A stretch of 64,000 nt of DNA from Microbacterium sp. SL75 (GTDB lineage Bacteria > Actinomycetota > Actinomycetes > Actinomycetales > Microbacteriaceae), in NCBI RefSeq assembly GCF_026625865.1, contig NZ_CP113067.1:1922001-1986000 (forward strand), in the 5' to 3' direction. Each line of letters starts with the position of its first letter. The stretch's first letter is position 1. Shown piece after piece: positions 8,341-16,815 of the stretch. The notes beneath the pieces are model-generated. The model saw only the letters and a program-made list of their open reading frames with translations. It was not told the origin of the DNA and made no database searches. The translations under genes and the position numbers were made by a program.

Positions 8341-10020
8341 ATGCCCGATCGATCAATTTGGACGCCCCTTCTTCCTCGTCAGTTGTTCGTGCGTCTGCAA
8401 TTGCCCTTCTTGCTCGGGGTCACGCTGCTCTCGGTCGCAATGCTCATCGCCGTTCCCGAACTCGAACGATCGGCGGAGTTGTGGCTGGGCTTGGTGGTGG
8501 CGGCGGTTGCCTCGGTCCTGTTCCTCTCGCCGCGGCAGACGTGGATGCACACGGGGTGGATCGTCGTCATCCCCGTGCTCGACATCGTCAGCATCGCGTT
8601 CGTGCGCACCGCCCTCCTGCCGTACCTGCCGTCCGTGGGACTGCTGTCCCTCGTCCCCTTCGCGTGGATCGCGTACCGGTTCGGGTGGCCCGGACTCGCG
8701 CTGATCCTCGTGTCCGGCATCGTCATCGCCGGTCTTCCCTTTCTTCTCGGCGGACGACCCGTGACGACTCTCCTCGCGCTCGTGAATGTTCTGACCCTCC
8801 CCTTCATCGCGACCGGGTTATCGGTCGCGATCCATCTGGGTTCGCGGAACTTCGAAATGCGGCGTCGAATGTCGGAGGAAGCGACGGCGAGGCTTCGCAC
8901 CGCTTTGGAGCAGTCGCACGAGGCGGAATTGCTCCTGCGTTCTGTGTTCGACACCGTCAGCGGAGCCGTGGCGTACTACAACGCGCGAAACGAGCTCGTG
9001 CTCGCCAATGCGACCGCCGCGAAGATGGTCGATGTCGTCGGATTCCGTCTCGACGTTCCCCCGTATGCAGGACCCGACGCATTGATGGCCGACAGGAAGA
9101 CGAGGATCCCGCTCGAGCGCCAGATCATTCCGCGTGCCCTGCGGGGCGAGATCATCGCGAATCACATCGAATGGCTCGGCCGCCCGGGCAGCCAGATCGC
9201 CATCATGGCATCGTCGCGCCGCGTGCACCGAGACGACGGCACCCTCCTCGGCACGGTGATCGCCGCATACGACGTGACCGAGCTGGTAGAGGCGATCGAG
9301 GTGCGCGAGGAGTTCTTGACGACGGTGTCGCATGAGCTGCGTACTCCGCTCACATCGATCATCGGCTACACGGAAGAGATCGTCGACGTCCTGGGGGAAG
9401 ACGCGAAGAGGCTCGGGATCGACTCGTGGCTGGCGACGATCCTGCGCAACACCGACACCTTGCTCGATCGTGTCAGCGAATTGCTGACGGTGGCCGATTC
9501 GCAGGTGCAGCTCGAGGTCCGGGAGGTCGACGTCGCATCCATCATCGGGCGCGCGGTCGAACCGTTCACCGTGTTGGCCGGACGCGCCGGTATCGAGTTG
9601 CGGACCGACGTGTCCGCCGATCTTCTCATCGAGGCGGATCCGACCCGTTTGGCGCAGGTGGTCGAAAATCTCGTGGGCAACGCGACGAAGTTCACCGGGC
9701 GCGGGGGACTCGTCACGGTCAGCGCGCGGCGACGAAGCGACGAGGAACTGTCGATCTCGGTGGCCGATACCGGGATTGGGATGACCGCCGACGTTCGACG
9801 GCGCGTGTTCGACCGCTTCTATCGGGCTCAGGTCGTGCGAGACGACGCCATCCAGGGAATCGGCGTCGGCATGTCCATCGTGAAGAAGATCGTCGACGCC
9901 CACGGCGGTGAGATCGCGATAGAGAGCGCCCCCGGGCTGGGGACGACGGTGACGGTGGTGTTGCCGACGCGCTCCGGCACGAGCCCGGCTCCCGCAGCGG
10001 AGGCGGTGGCATCCGCGTAG
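8341..10020 (+). CDS. PAS-containing membrane sensor histidine kinase
   Basis: 559 aa. About six hydrophobic segments occupy residues 20-165. A PAS-like domain (about 205-310) follows a short coiled linker. The HisKA domain has the phosphoacceptor His in SHELRTPLTSIIGY (about residue 331). The HATPase_c domain has the N box ENLVGNATKF (about 442), DTGIGM (G1) and GIGVGMSIVKK (G2). The start was chosen at 8341 because GAAGGGG lies 5-9 nt upstream; an ATG at 8257 is in frame but overlaps a TACCGT -10-like box (8250-8255). Paired with the divergent lone receiver protein. Confidence 0.85.
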   Translation: MPDRSIWTPLLPRQLFVRLQLPFLLGVTLLSVAMLIAVPELERSAELWLGLVVAAVASVLFLSPRQTWMHTGWIVVIPVLDIVSIAFVRTALLPYLPSVGLLSLVPFAWIAYRFGWPGLALILVSGIVIAGLPFLLGGRPVTTLLALVNVLTLPFIATGLSVAIHLGSRNFEMRRRMSEEATARLRTALEQSHEAELLLRSVFDTVSGAVAYYNARNELVLANATAAKMVDVVGFRLDVPPYAGPDALMADRKTRIPLERQIIPRALRGEIIANHIEWLGRPGSQIAIMASSRRVHRDDGTLLGTVIAAYDVTELVEAIEVREEFLTTVSHELRTPLTSIIGYTEEIVDVLGEDAKRLGIDSWLATILRNTDTLLDRVSELLTVADSQVQLEVREVDVASIIGRAVEPFTVLAGRAGIELRTDVSADLLIEADPTRLAQVVENLVGNATKFTGRGGLVTVSARRRSDEELSISVADTGIGMTADVRRRVFDRFYRAQVVRDDAIQGIGVGMSIVKKIVDAHGGEIAIESAPGLGTTVTVVLPTRSGTSPAPAAEAVASA

Positions 10021-10060
10021 CCCCCTGGGCGCGCGGGCGCCGGGGTGTCGGCATCCGGGC

Positions 10061-11302
10061 TCAGACGAACGCGCTCATTCCGGTGATGTCGCGGCCGAGC
10101 AGGAGGGCCTGGACGCTCTCGGTGCCCTCGTACGTGTGGATGGCCTCGATGTCGGCCATGTGCTGCATGACGCCGCTCTCGAGCAGGATGCCGTTGCCAC
10201 CCAGCAGGTCGCGAGCGATCGCGGCGACCCGGCGGGCCGCCCGGGTGTTGTGATACTTCGCGAGCGACGCCTGGGTGGGACGCAGGCCTCCGCTGGACTC
10301 GAGGTCGGCCAGGCGGCGGCAGTAGAGCTGCATCGCGGTGAGTTCGTCGAGCATCTGCGCGAGCCGCTCCTGCACCATCTGGAACTTGGCGAGGGGCTTG
10401 CCGAACTGCATGCGTTCGGTGGCATATGTCCGGGCGATCTCGTAGCAGGCGGTCGCGTGGCCGAGCGCCGACCAGGCGACGCCCGATCGCGTGGCGAACA
10501 GAACCACTGATGCGTCTTTGAAGGTGTGTGTGCCGGGCAGCACGGCATCCGCGGGAAGACGCACCTCGTCCATCGCGATGTGAGCCTGGTGGATGCCGCG
10601 CAGCGACACCTTTCCGGTGATGACGGTGCCCGTGTAGCCCGGGGTGTCCTGCTCGACGAGGAAGCAGCGCACGTTGCCGTGGTCGGCGCCGCCCTCGTTC
10701 TCGACGCGCGCCCAGACGAAGGTGATGCCGCCGGAGGCGCCGTTGCCGATCCACTTCTTCGTTCCGCTGAGCGACCAGCCCTCGTCGGTACGGGTGGCGG
10801 TGGTCTCGAGAGAGACGGAGTCGGAGCCGTGGTCGGGCTCGGTCAGGGCGAAGGCGCCGAGCACGGTGCCGTCGGCGAGGGGCTTCAGCCAGCGCTGCTG
10901 CTGCTCGGGCGAGCCGTAGAGCGCGAGCGTCCGCAGCGCGAGTCCGCCCTGCACGGCGAGGGCCGTGGCGAGCGAGCCGTCGTGGCGCGAGATCTCCATG
11001 TTGACCAGGCCCGCGGCCAGCGGCGAGGTGTAGGGCAGCTCGTCGTGCTCGATGCCGTCGGTGAACAGCTGGAGCTCGCCCATGCGCCGGACGAGGTCGA
11101 TCGGGTAGCTCGCGGCATCCCATTCGCCCTGCATGCGCGTGCCGACCTCGTCGGCGAAAGCCTTGGCGGTGTCCCAGATCGCGCGGTCGGCGTCGGGGAT
11201 GTCGGCGAACACCGCGTAGTAGTCGGTGTCGCGGCGGCCCAGCAGGTCGTAGCGGGCGACGCGCTCTCCGGGGAGCGCGCGGGCATCGGCGTCGATGGTC
11301 AT
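10061..11302 (-). CDS. Acyl-CoA dehydrogenase family protein (glutaryl-CoA dehydrogenase-like)
   Basis: 413 aa, normal length for the family. FAD- and substrate-contact motifs are visible: GAFALTEPDHGSDS and SGTKKWIGNG in the middle domain, ATERMQFGKPLAKFQ in the C-terminal helical domain, and IHTYEGTESVQALLLGR near the C-terminus containing the probable catalytic Glu. These features resemble the glutaryl-CoA dehydrogenase subgroup more than medium-chain enzymes, but no decarboxylation residues were checked. It would pass electrons to ETF. It stands alone, convergent with the histidine kinase and followed upstream by a repeat-rich gap. Confidence 0.85.
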   Translation of the reverse strand: MTIDADARALPGERVARYDLLGRRDTDYYAVFADIPDADRAIWDTAKAFADEVGTRMQGEWDAASYPIDLVRRMGELQLFTDGIEHDELPYTSPLAAGLVNMEISRHDGSLATALAVQGGLALRTLALYGSPEQQQRWLKPLADGTVLGAFALTEPDHGSDSVSLETTATRTDEGWSLSGTKKWIGNGASGGITFVWARVENEGGADHGNVRCFLVEQDTPGYTGTVITGKVSLRGIHQAHIAMDEVRLPADAVLPGTHTFKDASVVLFATRSGVAWSALGHATACYEIARTYATERMQFGKPLAKFQMVQERLAQMLDELTAMQLYCRRLADLESSGGLRPTQASLAKYHNTRAARRVAAIARDLLGGNGILLESGVMQHMADIEAIHTYEGTESVQALLLGRDITGMSAFV

Positions 11303-11457
11303 GGGTCCCAGTATCGCGCATGTTGATACTGGGTGTCACGTGCCGGGAGAGACTCGCGGCGAACGCTCGGACGGATGCTCGGGCGGATGCTCGGGTGGGC
11401 GCCCGGGTGCGAGCGGCGCCGTGTCGCGCGCCCCGCGATGACCGGGCCCGCTTCGAC

Positions 11458-11518
11458 GTCGAGTGTCCACGACACCCGGAAGGTTTTTCAAAATGTCCGG
11501 GTGTTTTGGACACTCAAC
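11458..11518. repeat. 55-nt palindromic element, family A copy 1
   Basis: Core 11461-11515. Arms GAGTGTCC plus ACACCCGGA (left) and TCCGGGTGT plus GGACACTC (right) are perfect complements, with a mismatched triplet acg/ttt between the two arm segments. The outer arm extends to 11458 and 11518 with one mismatch. Other copies are at 11591-11651 and 39506-39560, all with a 55-nt core. Confidence 0.8.
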
Positions 11519-11590
11519 GCAGGGGCCCCGCCCCGCGATGGCGGTGCGTCATTCGACGTCGAGCCCCGCGATGGCGGTGCGTGATTGGAC

Positions 11591-11651
11591 GTTGAGTGTC
11601 CACGACACCCGGACGATTTTTCGCAACGTCCGAGTGTTTTGGACACTCAAC
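11591..11651. repeat. 55-nt palindromic element, family A copy 2
   Basis: Core 11594-11648. The outer arms GTTGAGTGTCC (11591-11601) and GGACACTCAAC (11641-11651) pair perfectly. The inner arm ACACCCGGACG faces CGTCCGAGTGT with one mismatch. Direct orientation relative to copy 1, 133 nt apart. Confidence 0.8.
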
Positions 11652-11708
11652 GGGTGGGGCGGGCGGGCGGGCGGGCACGCGAGGGACGGCCCCCGCGAAG
11701 CCCGCGCG

Positions 11709-12377
11709 TCAGTCGCCCAGCGCCCCGCGCAGGCGCCGCGTGATTTCCGCGGCGGGCATGCGACGGGGGAAGGCCGCGACGATCAGGTCGTCGCCGGCCG
11801 CGTCATCGCCGTCGGGGTGCACGCCGTAGCGGCGCAGCACGTCGTCGAGAGCGCGACGGAGAATGGATGCCGGCACCCGAGCCCCCCGCATCAATCGGCG
11901 CAGCACGTGATTGTGCACCGCCGTGACCGAGGCCGCGAAGCCGACGGCATCCAGGGGGTCGAGACCGGGGAGCGCTTCGCGCAGGTACTCATCGAAGAGG
12001 CGTTCGTAGCGGAACACCGTGACGATCTCGCGGTCGCGAAGGCCCGGGATCTGCCGCACGATGGCGTAGCGGCGTCGGGCGACCTCGGGGTCGGCGGCGA
12101 AGTGCCGGAACACGCGCACCGACGCCTCGCACACGGCCGCCCACGGATCGTCGTGCGGCTGGGCGAGATAAGCGCGCGTCTCGGCGAGAAGCACCTCGTG
12201 GTCGGCGAACACGACGTCTTCTTTGCCGCCGAACTGCCGGAAGAACGTCGACCGCGACACCCCGGCCGCCTGCGCGATCTGCTCGACCGAGGTCTGGTCG
12301 TAGCCGTGCTCGACGAAGAGGTCGATAGCCGCGGACACGACGGCGGTGCGGCTCGAAGGGGCGGCGCTGTCGGTCAC
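11709..12377 (-). CDS. TetR family transcriptional regulator
   Basis: 222 aa. The N-terminal helix-turn-helix is clear: TSVEQIAQAAGVSRSTFFRQF (about residues 29-49) with the characteristic Gly-Val-Ser turn and aromatic FFRQF. The C-terminal ligand-binding part is divergent, as usual, and gives no clue to the ligand. The GTG start is 6 nt after TAGGCT on the minus strand, suggesting a leaderless mRNA. It is divergent from the FAD oxidoreductase at 12500, the most likely target. Confidence 0.88.
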   Translation of the reverse strand: MTDSAAPSSRTAVVSAAIDLFVEHGYDQTSVEQIAQAAGVSRSTFFRQFGGKEDVVFADHEVLLAETRAYLAQPHDDPWAAVCEASVRVFRHFAADPEVARRRYAIVRQIPGLRDREIVTVFRYERLFDEYLREALPGLDPLDAVGFAASVTAVHNHVLRRLMRGARVPASILRRALDDVLRRYGVHPDGDDAAGDDLIVAAFPRRMPAAEITRRLRGALGD

Positions 12378-12499
12378 GCCCCGAGCCTATCCGCGGGCCG
12401 CCCGCGCGCGGGGTCGGGTTACGCGGGCGTCGCGTAGATGATCGGGGCGACGGTGGCAACCGCATACCGAGACCCTCGCGCGCGCGATGGGATGAACGC

Positions 12500-13975
12500 A
12501 TGACCTCCTCCCTGTGGCACCGCGACCAGACGCCTGTCGACGGGACGCCGTTCGAACCCGACGCCCTGCACGACGTGCTCATCGTCGGCGCCGGGATCAC
12601 CGGCCTCTCGACCGCCGTGATGCTCGCCGAGGCGGGGGTCGATGTCGCGGTGGTCGACGCAGGCGACGTGGGGCAGGGCGCGACCGGGGCGTCGGTGGGT
12701 ATGGCATCCCTTCTGCAGGGGACGACCCTCGCGGCGCTCCGCGCCCACCACCCGGCCGGACTCGTGAAGGCGTATGTCGACGCGAACCGCGCGGGGCAGG
12801 AGTGGCTCGCCGAGCGCGCCGGCGCCGCCGCCGATCGGCGCACCGCCTTCACCTTCGGACGGGGTCTCGCCAGCGACACCGCTCTCGACGCGGTACGCGA
12901 TGCAGCGCGCGAAGCGGGACTCCCCGTGCGCGAAGACGGCCCCGCAGACCTCGGCGGCCGCACCGCTGTGCGTGCCCTGGCCCTCGACGACCAGCTCGCC
13001 CTCGACCCCGTCGCGCTCTCGCGCTCCCTCGCCGAGGCGGCCCTGGCGGCTGGGGCGACGCTGCACACGGGCGTCCGCGTGACCGACGTGCACGCTCTGC
13101 CCGCCGGTCGCGCCGACACCGATCACGGCACGATCTTCGGCGACACCGTCGTTCTCGCCACCGGTACGCCCATCGCCCGTCGCGGCCTGTACGACCTGAA
13201 GACCCGGGCGCTGCGTTCGTGGGCGATCGCCTTCGAGATGGAGGGGGATGCCGAGGCCCCCGGCGGCATGTGGAGCGAGGTCGGCGCCGACGGGCGCAGC
13301 ATCGTGGCGGCACCGTCGTCGTTCGGGCGCGGCGTTCTGCTGGTGACCGGGGCACGGCACCCGGTCGGCTCGGCGCCCTCGGAGGTCGCGCTCGCCGAGG
13401 GGCTCGCCGCCTGGGCACGCCGCACGCTCCCGGTGGGCGCGGAGATCGCCCGCTGGTCGGGCCAGGACTACCAGTCGCACAACCTCGTGCCCTTCGTCGG
13501 AGGGATGCCGAGGGGCCTCGGACGCCTCCGCTTCGCCACCGGATACGCCGGGTGGGGCCTGACCAACGCCCCCGCCGCCGCGATGCGGTTGACCGACGAG
13601 ATCCGCGGCGTCTCGCGCAGCGACCGGCCGCAGTGGATGCGCACGATCGGCACGCGCATGACGGTTCCCGCCGACCTCGGCCGGGGCGTCGGCGAAGCCG
13701 CACGTCGGGTGGGCGTGGCAGCGGGCGCCTTCGCCGCGGCGGCGCCCGCACCGGTCAAGCGACCGGCCGAGGGAGCCGGGGTGGTGTCGCGGCAGGGGCT
13801 GCGGACCGCGGCGGTGTCGACGATCGAGGGGCGCACGCGCGCGGTGGTGGCCCCGGCCCCGCTCACCTGGAACGACGCGGAGCGCTCGTGGGACAGCCCC
13901 GTCGACGGCTCGCGCTACGCCCCGGACGGGACGCGGCTCGAGGGCGCGGCATCCGCAGATCTGGGTGTGCGCTGA
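12500..13975 (+). CDS. FAD-dependent oxidoreductase with decayed C-terminal Rieske domain
   Basis: 491 aa. The N-terminal dinucleotide fold is intact (VLIVGAGITGLSTAVMLAEAG, residues about 26-46, GxGxxG), and GYAGWGLTNAPAAAM near residue 355 is typical of DAO-type flavoproteins. Members of this architecture end in a Rieske [2Fe-2S] domain with CxH and CxxH. Here the tail still reads TWNDAERSWDSPVDGSRYAPDG, but the second pair is Ser and Asp instead of Cys and His, and the first pair segment is missing (VVAPAPLTW). The cluster therefore cannot form. The 3' end including the stop codon is tandemly duplicated (64 bp). Probably controlled by the divergent TetR. Confidence 0.85.
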   Translation: MTSSLWHRDQTPVDGTPFEPDALHDVLIVGAGITGLSTAVMLAEAGVDVAVVDAGDVGQGATGASVGMASLLQGTTLAALRAHHPAGLVKAYVDANRAGQEWLAERAGAAADRRTAFTFGRGLASDTALDAVRDAAREAGLPVREDGPADLGGRTAVRALALDDQLALDPVALSRSLAEAALAAGATLHTGVRVTDVHALPAGRADTDHGTIFGDTVVLATGTPIARRGLYDLKTRALRSWAIAFEMEGDAEAPGGMWSEVGADGRSIVAAPSSFGRGVLLVTGARHPVGSAPSEVALAEGLAAWARRTLPVGAEIARWSGQDYQSHNLVPFVGGMPRGLGRLRFATGYAGWGLTNAPAAAMRLTDEIRGVSRSDRPQWMRTIGTRMTVPADLGRGVGEAARRVGVAAGAFAAAAPAPVKRPAEGAGVVSRQGLRTAAVSTIEGRTRAVVAPAPLTWNDAERSWDSPVDGSRYAPDGTRLEGAASADLGVR

Positions 13976-14068
13976 GGTCGTCGGGCCTGGCGGGGCTCGG
14001 CTCGAGGGCGCGGCATCCCCAGATCTGGGTGTGCGCTGAGGTCGTCGGGCCTGGCGGGGCTCGGCTCG
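13934..14068. repeat. 64-bp tandem duplication spanning a gene end
   Basis: Unit 1 is 13934-13997 and unit 2 is 13998-14061, with a partial third (cggctcg) at 14062. The unit carries the last 13 codons and stop of the FAD oxidoreductase plus 24 nt downstream. Copies differ at one site (catccgcag versus catccccag). Because 64 is not a multiple of three, the copy is not a coding repeat. Confidence 0.85.
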
Positions 14069-14138
14069 GCCGCGCCGAGACTGCATCTCACTGACAAACC
14101 GGTTGCAGGCTGACGCGGAGTTGTCAGCGAGTTGCCGT

Positions 14139-14213
14139 CTCGACGGCCGCTACCTGGACGGCCGCCACCTCGACGGCCGCTACCTCGACGGCCGCCACCT
14201 GGACGACCGCCCG
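14139..14213. repeat. 15-bp tandem repeats (five units)
   Basis: Units alternate ctcgacggccgctac and ctggacggccgccac, with a decayed fifth unit. In the frame opening near 14103 they would encode a pentapeptide series LDGRY, LDGRH, LDGRY, LDGRH, LDDRP, but the surrounding frame has no ribosome site, so coding is unproven. Located between the FAD oxidoreductase and the LysE gene. Confidence 0.7.
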
Positions 14214-14232
14214 AGTCAGCTCTTCGGGCCGG

Positions 14233-14865
14233 TCAACTCTTCGCGCCCGACAGCGCGAGCGCGCCGCCGAGGCCGATCATCATGACCCCGCCCGTGCCCG
14301 ACAGGGTCGAGATGCGCTTGGGTGAGCGGGCGAACCACTCGCGGGCGGTGCCGGCGGCCAGGGCCCACACGCTGTCGCAGGTGAGCGCCATGATCTGGAA
14401 CATCAGGCCGAGAACGAGCAGTTGCAGCCACACCGCCCCCGCGTGCGGATCGACGAACTGCGGCAGCACCGCGACGAAGAAGGCGATCGTCTTGGGGTTG
14501 GTCAGCCCGACGACGAAACCCTGACGCAGCAGGGTCCACGACGACGACGGCGCGCGGCTCGCCCCGGCGACGTGAGCGTGGCGATGACGGATGGCCTGGA
14601 TGCCGAGCCACACGAGGTAGATCGCCCCGACGATCTTGAGCACCGTGAACGCGACGATCGACGACGCGACGATCGCCCCGACGCCGAAGGCCACCGCGAT
14701 GACGGCGGGCACGGTGCCCAGCGCGTTTCCGACGACACTGAGCACCCCCGCGCGGCGGCCGAGCGCGATGGATCGTCCGATCACGAAGAGCACGCTCGGA
14801 CCCGGGATGACGATGATGACGACCGACGCGGCGACGAAGGCCACGAGGTTCTCGATCGGAGGCAT
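14233..14865 (-). CDS. LysE family translocator
   Basis: 210 aa with about six hydrophobic helices. The N-terminal IPGPSVLFVIGRSIALGRRAG segment and the LTNPKTIAFFVAVLPQFVDP segment are signatures of LysE/RhtB amino-acid exporters. The substrate cannot be predicted. The ATG is 6 nt after TACAGT on the minus strand, so probably leaderless. No LysR/Asnc partner lies next to it; the gene is isolated between two repeat-rich gaps. Confidence 0.88.
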   Translation of the reverse strand: MPPIENLVAFVAASVVIIVIPGPSVLFVIGRSIALGRRAGVLSVVGNALGTVPAVIAVAFGVGAIVASSIVAFTVLKIVGAIYLVWLGIQAIRHRHAHVAGASRAPSSSWTLLRQGFVVGLTNPKTIAFFVAVLPQFVDPHAGAVWLQLLVLGLMFQIMALTCDSVWALAAGTAREWFARSPKRISTLSGTGGVMMIGLGGALALSGAKS

Positions 14866-14915
14866 GCGGGGACTGTACTGCCGTCGCGTTTCGGGACGGT
14901 ATCGCGCGTGGCAGC

Positions 14916-15001
14916 GGGCGAAACTCCTGAAATTCGGGATGCCGGTGGCGGTGAACGCGCGCAGGGCGGGGTGATCGCCCGGTTTCTCAGGAGTTTGGCC
15001 C
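14916..15001. repeat. 86-nt inverted-end element, family B copy 1
   Basis: Ends gggcgaaactcctgaaa and tttctcaggagtttggccc form imperfect inverted arms around AACTCCTGA/TCAGGAGTT. The interior contains gggatgccggtgg and gtgatc motifs also present in copy 2. Confidence 0.7.
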
Positions 15002-15109
15002 GGCGGCTTCGCCTCGCCTCAGCCGGGTCCGGTGTCGGCAGGCGGCGGGGCGGCGCGCCGAGGCCAGAATTTGTACCCGCGTCTGGGCAGGTGGTGCGCG
15101 CGTCGCGGC

Positions 15110-15195
15110 GGGCCGAACTCCTGAGATTCAGGATGCCGGTGGCCGCGGACGCGTTCAGAGGGGGGTGATCACGCGGTTTCTCAGGAGTTCGGCCC
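15110..15195. repeat. 86-nt inverted-end element, family B copy 2
   Basis: The arms gggccgaactcctgaga (15110-15126) and tctcaggagttcggccc (15179-15195) are perfect 17-base complements. Same length and orientation as copy 1, with a similar interior. Confidence 0.75.
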
Positions 15196-15249
15196 GGCCG
15201 CCGCCGTGACCCGCCGCCGCCGAGGCCGCCGGACGTGGTGGCCGCGGCC

Positions 15250-16815
15250 TCACGCCGGCACGGCCTCGCGGGCCAGCAGCTCGGTGATCCGCCCCACGCA
15301 GCCGCCGCAGCCGGTGCCGGCGCGGGTCGCGGCCTTCACGCACGCGACCGTGGGTTCGCCCGCCGCGGCCGCCTCGCGGATCGCCCCGGCGCTCACGCCG
15401 TTGCACCAGCACACCGTCGCGTCGGCGGCGAAGGGGTCGGCCACCACTGCCATCCCGGCGTCCGGTGCGTCGAGGCGCAGGAGCGACGATCGGTCGGCGG
15501 GCAGCTCCGACCCGCGCTCGAAGAGGAGCGTGAGTTCGGCCCCGGTCCGCGGCATCCCGACCGCGACGAAGCCGGTCAGCACACCCTCGACGGTGACGAG
15601 CTTCACGTACGCGCCGCGCGCGGGGTCGGCCCAGAGCGTGACCTGGGGGCCGTGGCATCCGGGAGCGTGTGTGAAGGGGTCGGCGTCGACCGCGCCTCCG
15701 GCGACGACGTCGATTCCCTCGGCCTTGAGCATGACGACGCCGGGGCGTTCGATGGCGACAGGTTCCTCGACTCCCGACGACAGCAACGCCGCGAGCCTGT
15801 CGGCCTGCCGCCAACCGGGTCCGACGAGTCCGCTCGGACCGCCCGGCACGCGGCCGTCGGCACCGGCTTCGGCGGGGTCGGCGACGTGCGCGCAGTCGCC
15901 GATGGCGAAGACGTTCGGGTCGGTCCACGAGCGCGACGCTGCGTCGACGAGCACGCCGGCCGAGGTGGCGAGACCGCAGAGCGATGCGAGCTCCGTCCGT
16001 GCCCCGACGCCGCACGACAACACCAGCAGGTCGCCCGCGAGCACCTTGCCGTCGGCGCACACGAGTCCGTCGAACCAGGCCTGACCGTGGTCGTCGTAGC
16101 GCTGCACGATGCTCTCGGCACGCGCGTGGTGCAGCATCTCGACGCCCACGGCGCTCGCCGCGGCGGCGAGCACGCGTCCGCCGTTCTCATCCAGCGTCCG
16201 GTTCATCGGCGCGGCGGAGTGGTACGCCACGACCACCTCGGCCCCCGCTTCGGCGGCGGCGAGGGCGAGTTCCATGCCGAGCACTCCCGCGCCGAGCACG
16301 ACGATGCGCTGACCGGCCGAGACCGCCGCGCGCACGTGCTCGGCGTCGACGAGGTCGCGCAGGGCCACGACACCGCGGGGAAGTGGCGCAGTGCCCTGAT
16401 CCAGAGCAGAATGGTCGGCCGGCCGCGCGGATCGGTGCCGCTGCGCCCGCTCGAGCCCGGCGAGCGTCGGCACGTTCGCTCGGGCCCCGGTGGCGAGCAC
16501 GAGCCGGTCGTAGGGAACACGGATGCCGTCATGCAGGCGCACCACCCCGAGGTCGCGGTCGATGCCGACCACCGTCGTCCCGAGCGCGAAGTGCACTCCC
16601 GCTTCTTCAGCGACGCGGCGGTCGCCCATGTCGAGCCCGTCGCGGTCGGTGCGGCCGACGGCGTACTCGGCGAGCAGCACGCGGTTGTACACGTCGTGCG
16701 GCTCGGCGCCGACGACGGTCAGGTCGATCCGCCCCTCGCGCACCGCGGGCAGGAGCCCCTCGACCAGCCGCGCCCCGACGGGGCCGTAGCCCACCAGCAC
16801 CACACGCTCAGACAC
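15250..16815 (-). CDS. FAD/NAD(P)-dependent oxidoreductase with BFD-type [2Fe-2S] domain (nitrate assimilation)
   Basis: 521 aa, resembling the N-terminal part of NirB and the NasB electron-transfer subunits. FAD fold GYGPVGARL (about residue 9), NAD(P) fold VLGAGVLGMELA (about 170), and AIGDCAHVA near residue 305. The C-terminal BFD-like domain has CWCNGVSAG and GTGCGGCVG, the four cysteines for a [2Fe-2S] cluster. It lacks siroheme motifs, so it is not a nitrite reductase; transfer of electrons from NAD(P)H to the adjacent nitrate reductase is likely. The GTG at 16815 has GAGGAG 8 nt upstream and overlaps the end of the nitrate reductase gene. Confidence 0.85.
   Translation of the reverse strand: MSERVVLVGYGPVGARLVEGLLPAVREGRIDLTVVGAEPHDVYNRVLLAEYAVGRTDRDGLDMGDRRVAEEAGVHFALGTTVVGIDRDLGVVRLHDGIRVPYDRLVLATGARANVPTLAGLERAQRHRSARPADHSALDQGTAPLPRGVVALRDLVDAEHVRAAVSAGQRIVVLGAGVLGMELALAAAEAGAEVVVAYHSAAPMNRTLDENGGRVLAAAASAVGVEMLHHARAESIVQRYDDHGQAWFDGLVCADGKVLAGDLLVLSCGVGARTELASLCGLATSAGVLVDAASRSWTDPNVFAIGDCAHVADPAEAGADGRVPGGPSGLVGPGWRQADRLAALLSSGVEEPVAIERPGVVMLKAEGIDVVAGGAVDADPFTHAPGCHGPQVTLWADPARGAYVKLVTVEGVLTGFVAVGMPRTGAELTLLFERGSELPADRSSLLRLDAPDAGMAVVADPFAADATVCWCNGVSAGAIREAAAAGEPTVACVKAATRAGTGCGGCVGRITELLAREAVPA

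Larger units (their letters stand above)
11303..11708. other. 406-nt intergenic region filled with repeats
   Basis: No gene is supported. A 33-nt leader (beginning ccccgcgatg and ending in GAG) occurs at 11431-11463, 11531-11563 and 11564-11596. The first and third are directly followed by a 55-nt palindrome; the second is followed by another leader instead. The degenerate 'gcggatgctcgg' string is also repeated near 11365-11395. Confidence 0.7.
14866..15249. other. 384-nt intergenic region with paired palindromic repeats
   Basis: Between the LysE gene and the end of the nitrate operon. It contains two 86-nt elements in direct orientation (listed separately) separated by about 108 nt of unrelated GC-rich sequence. 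No gene is supported. Confidence 0.7.
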
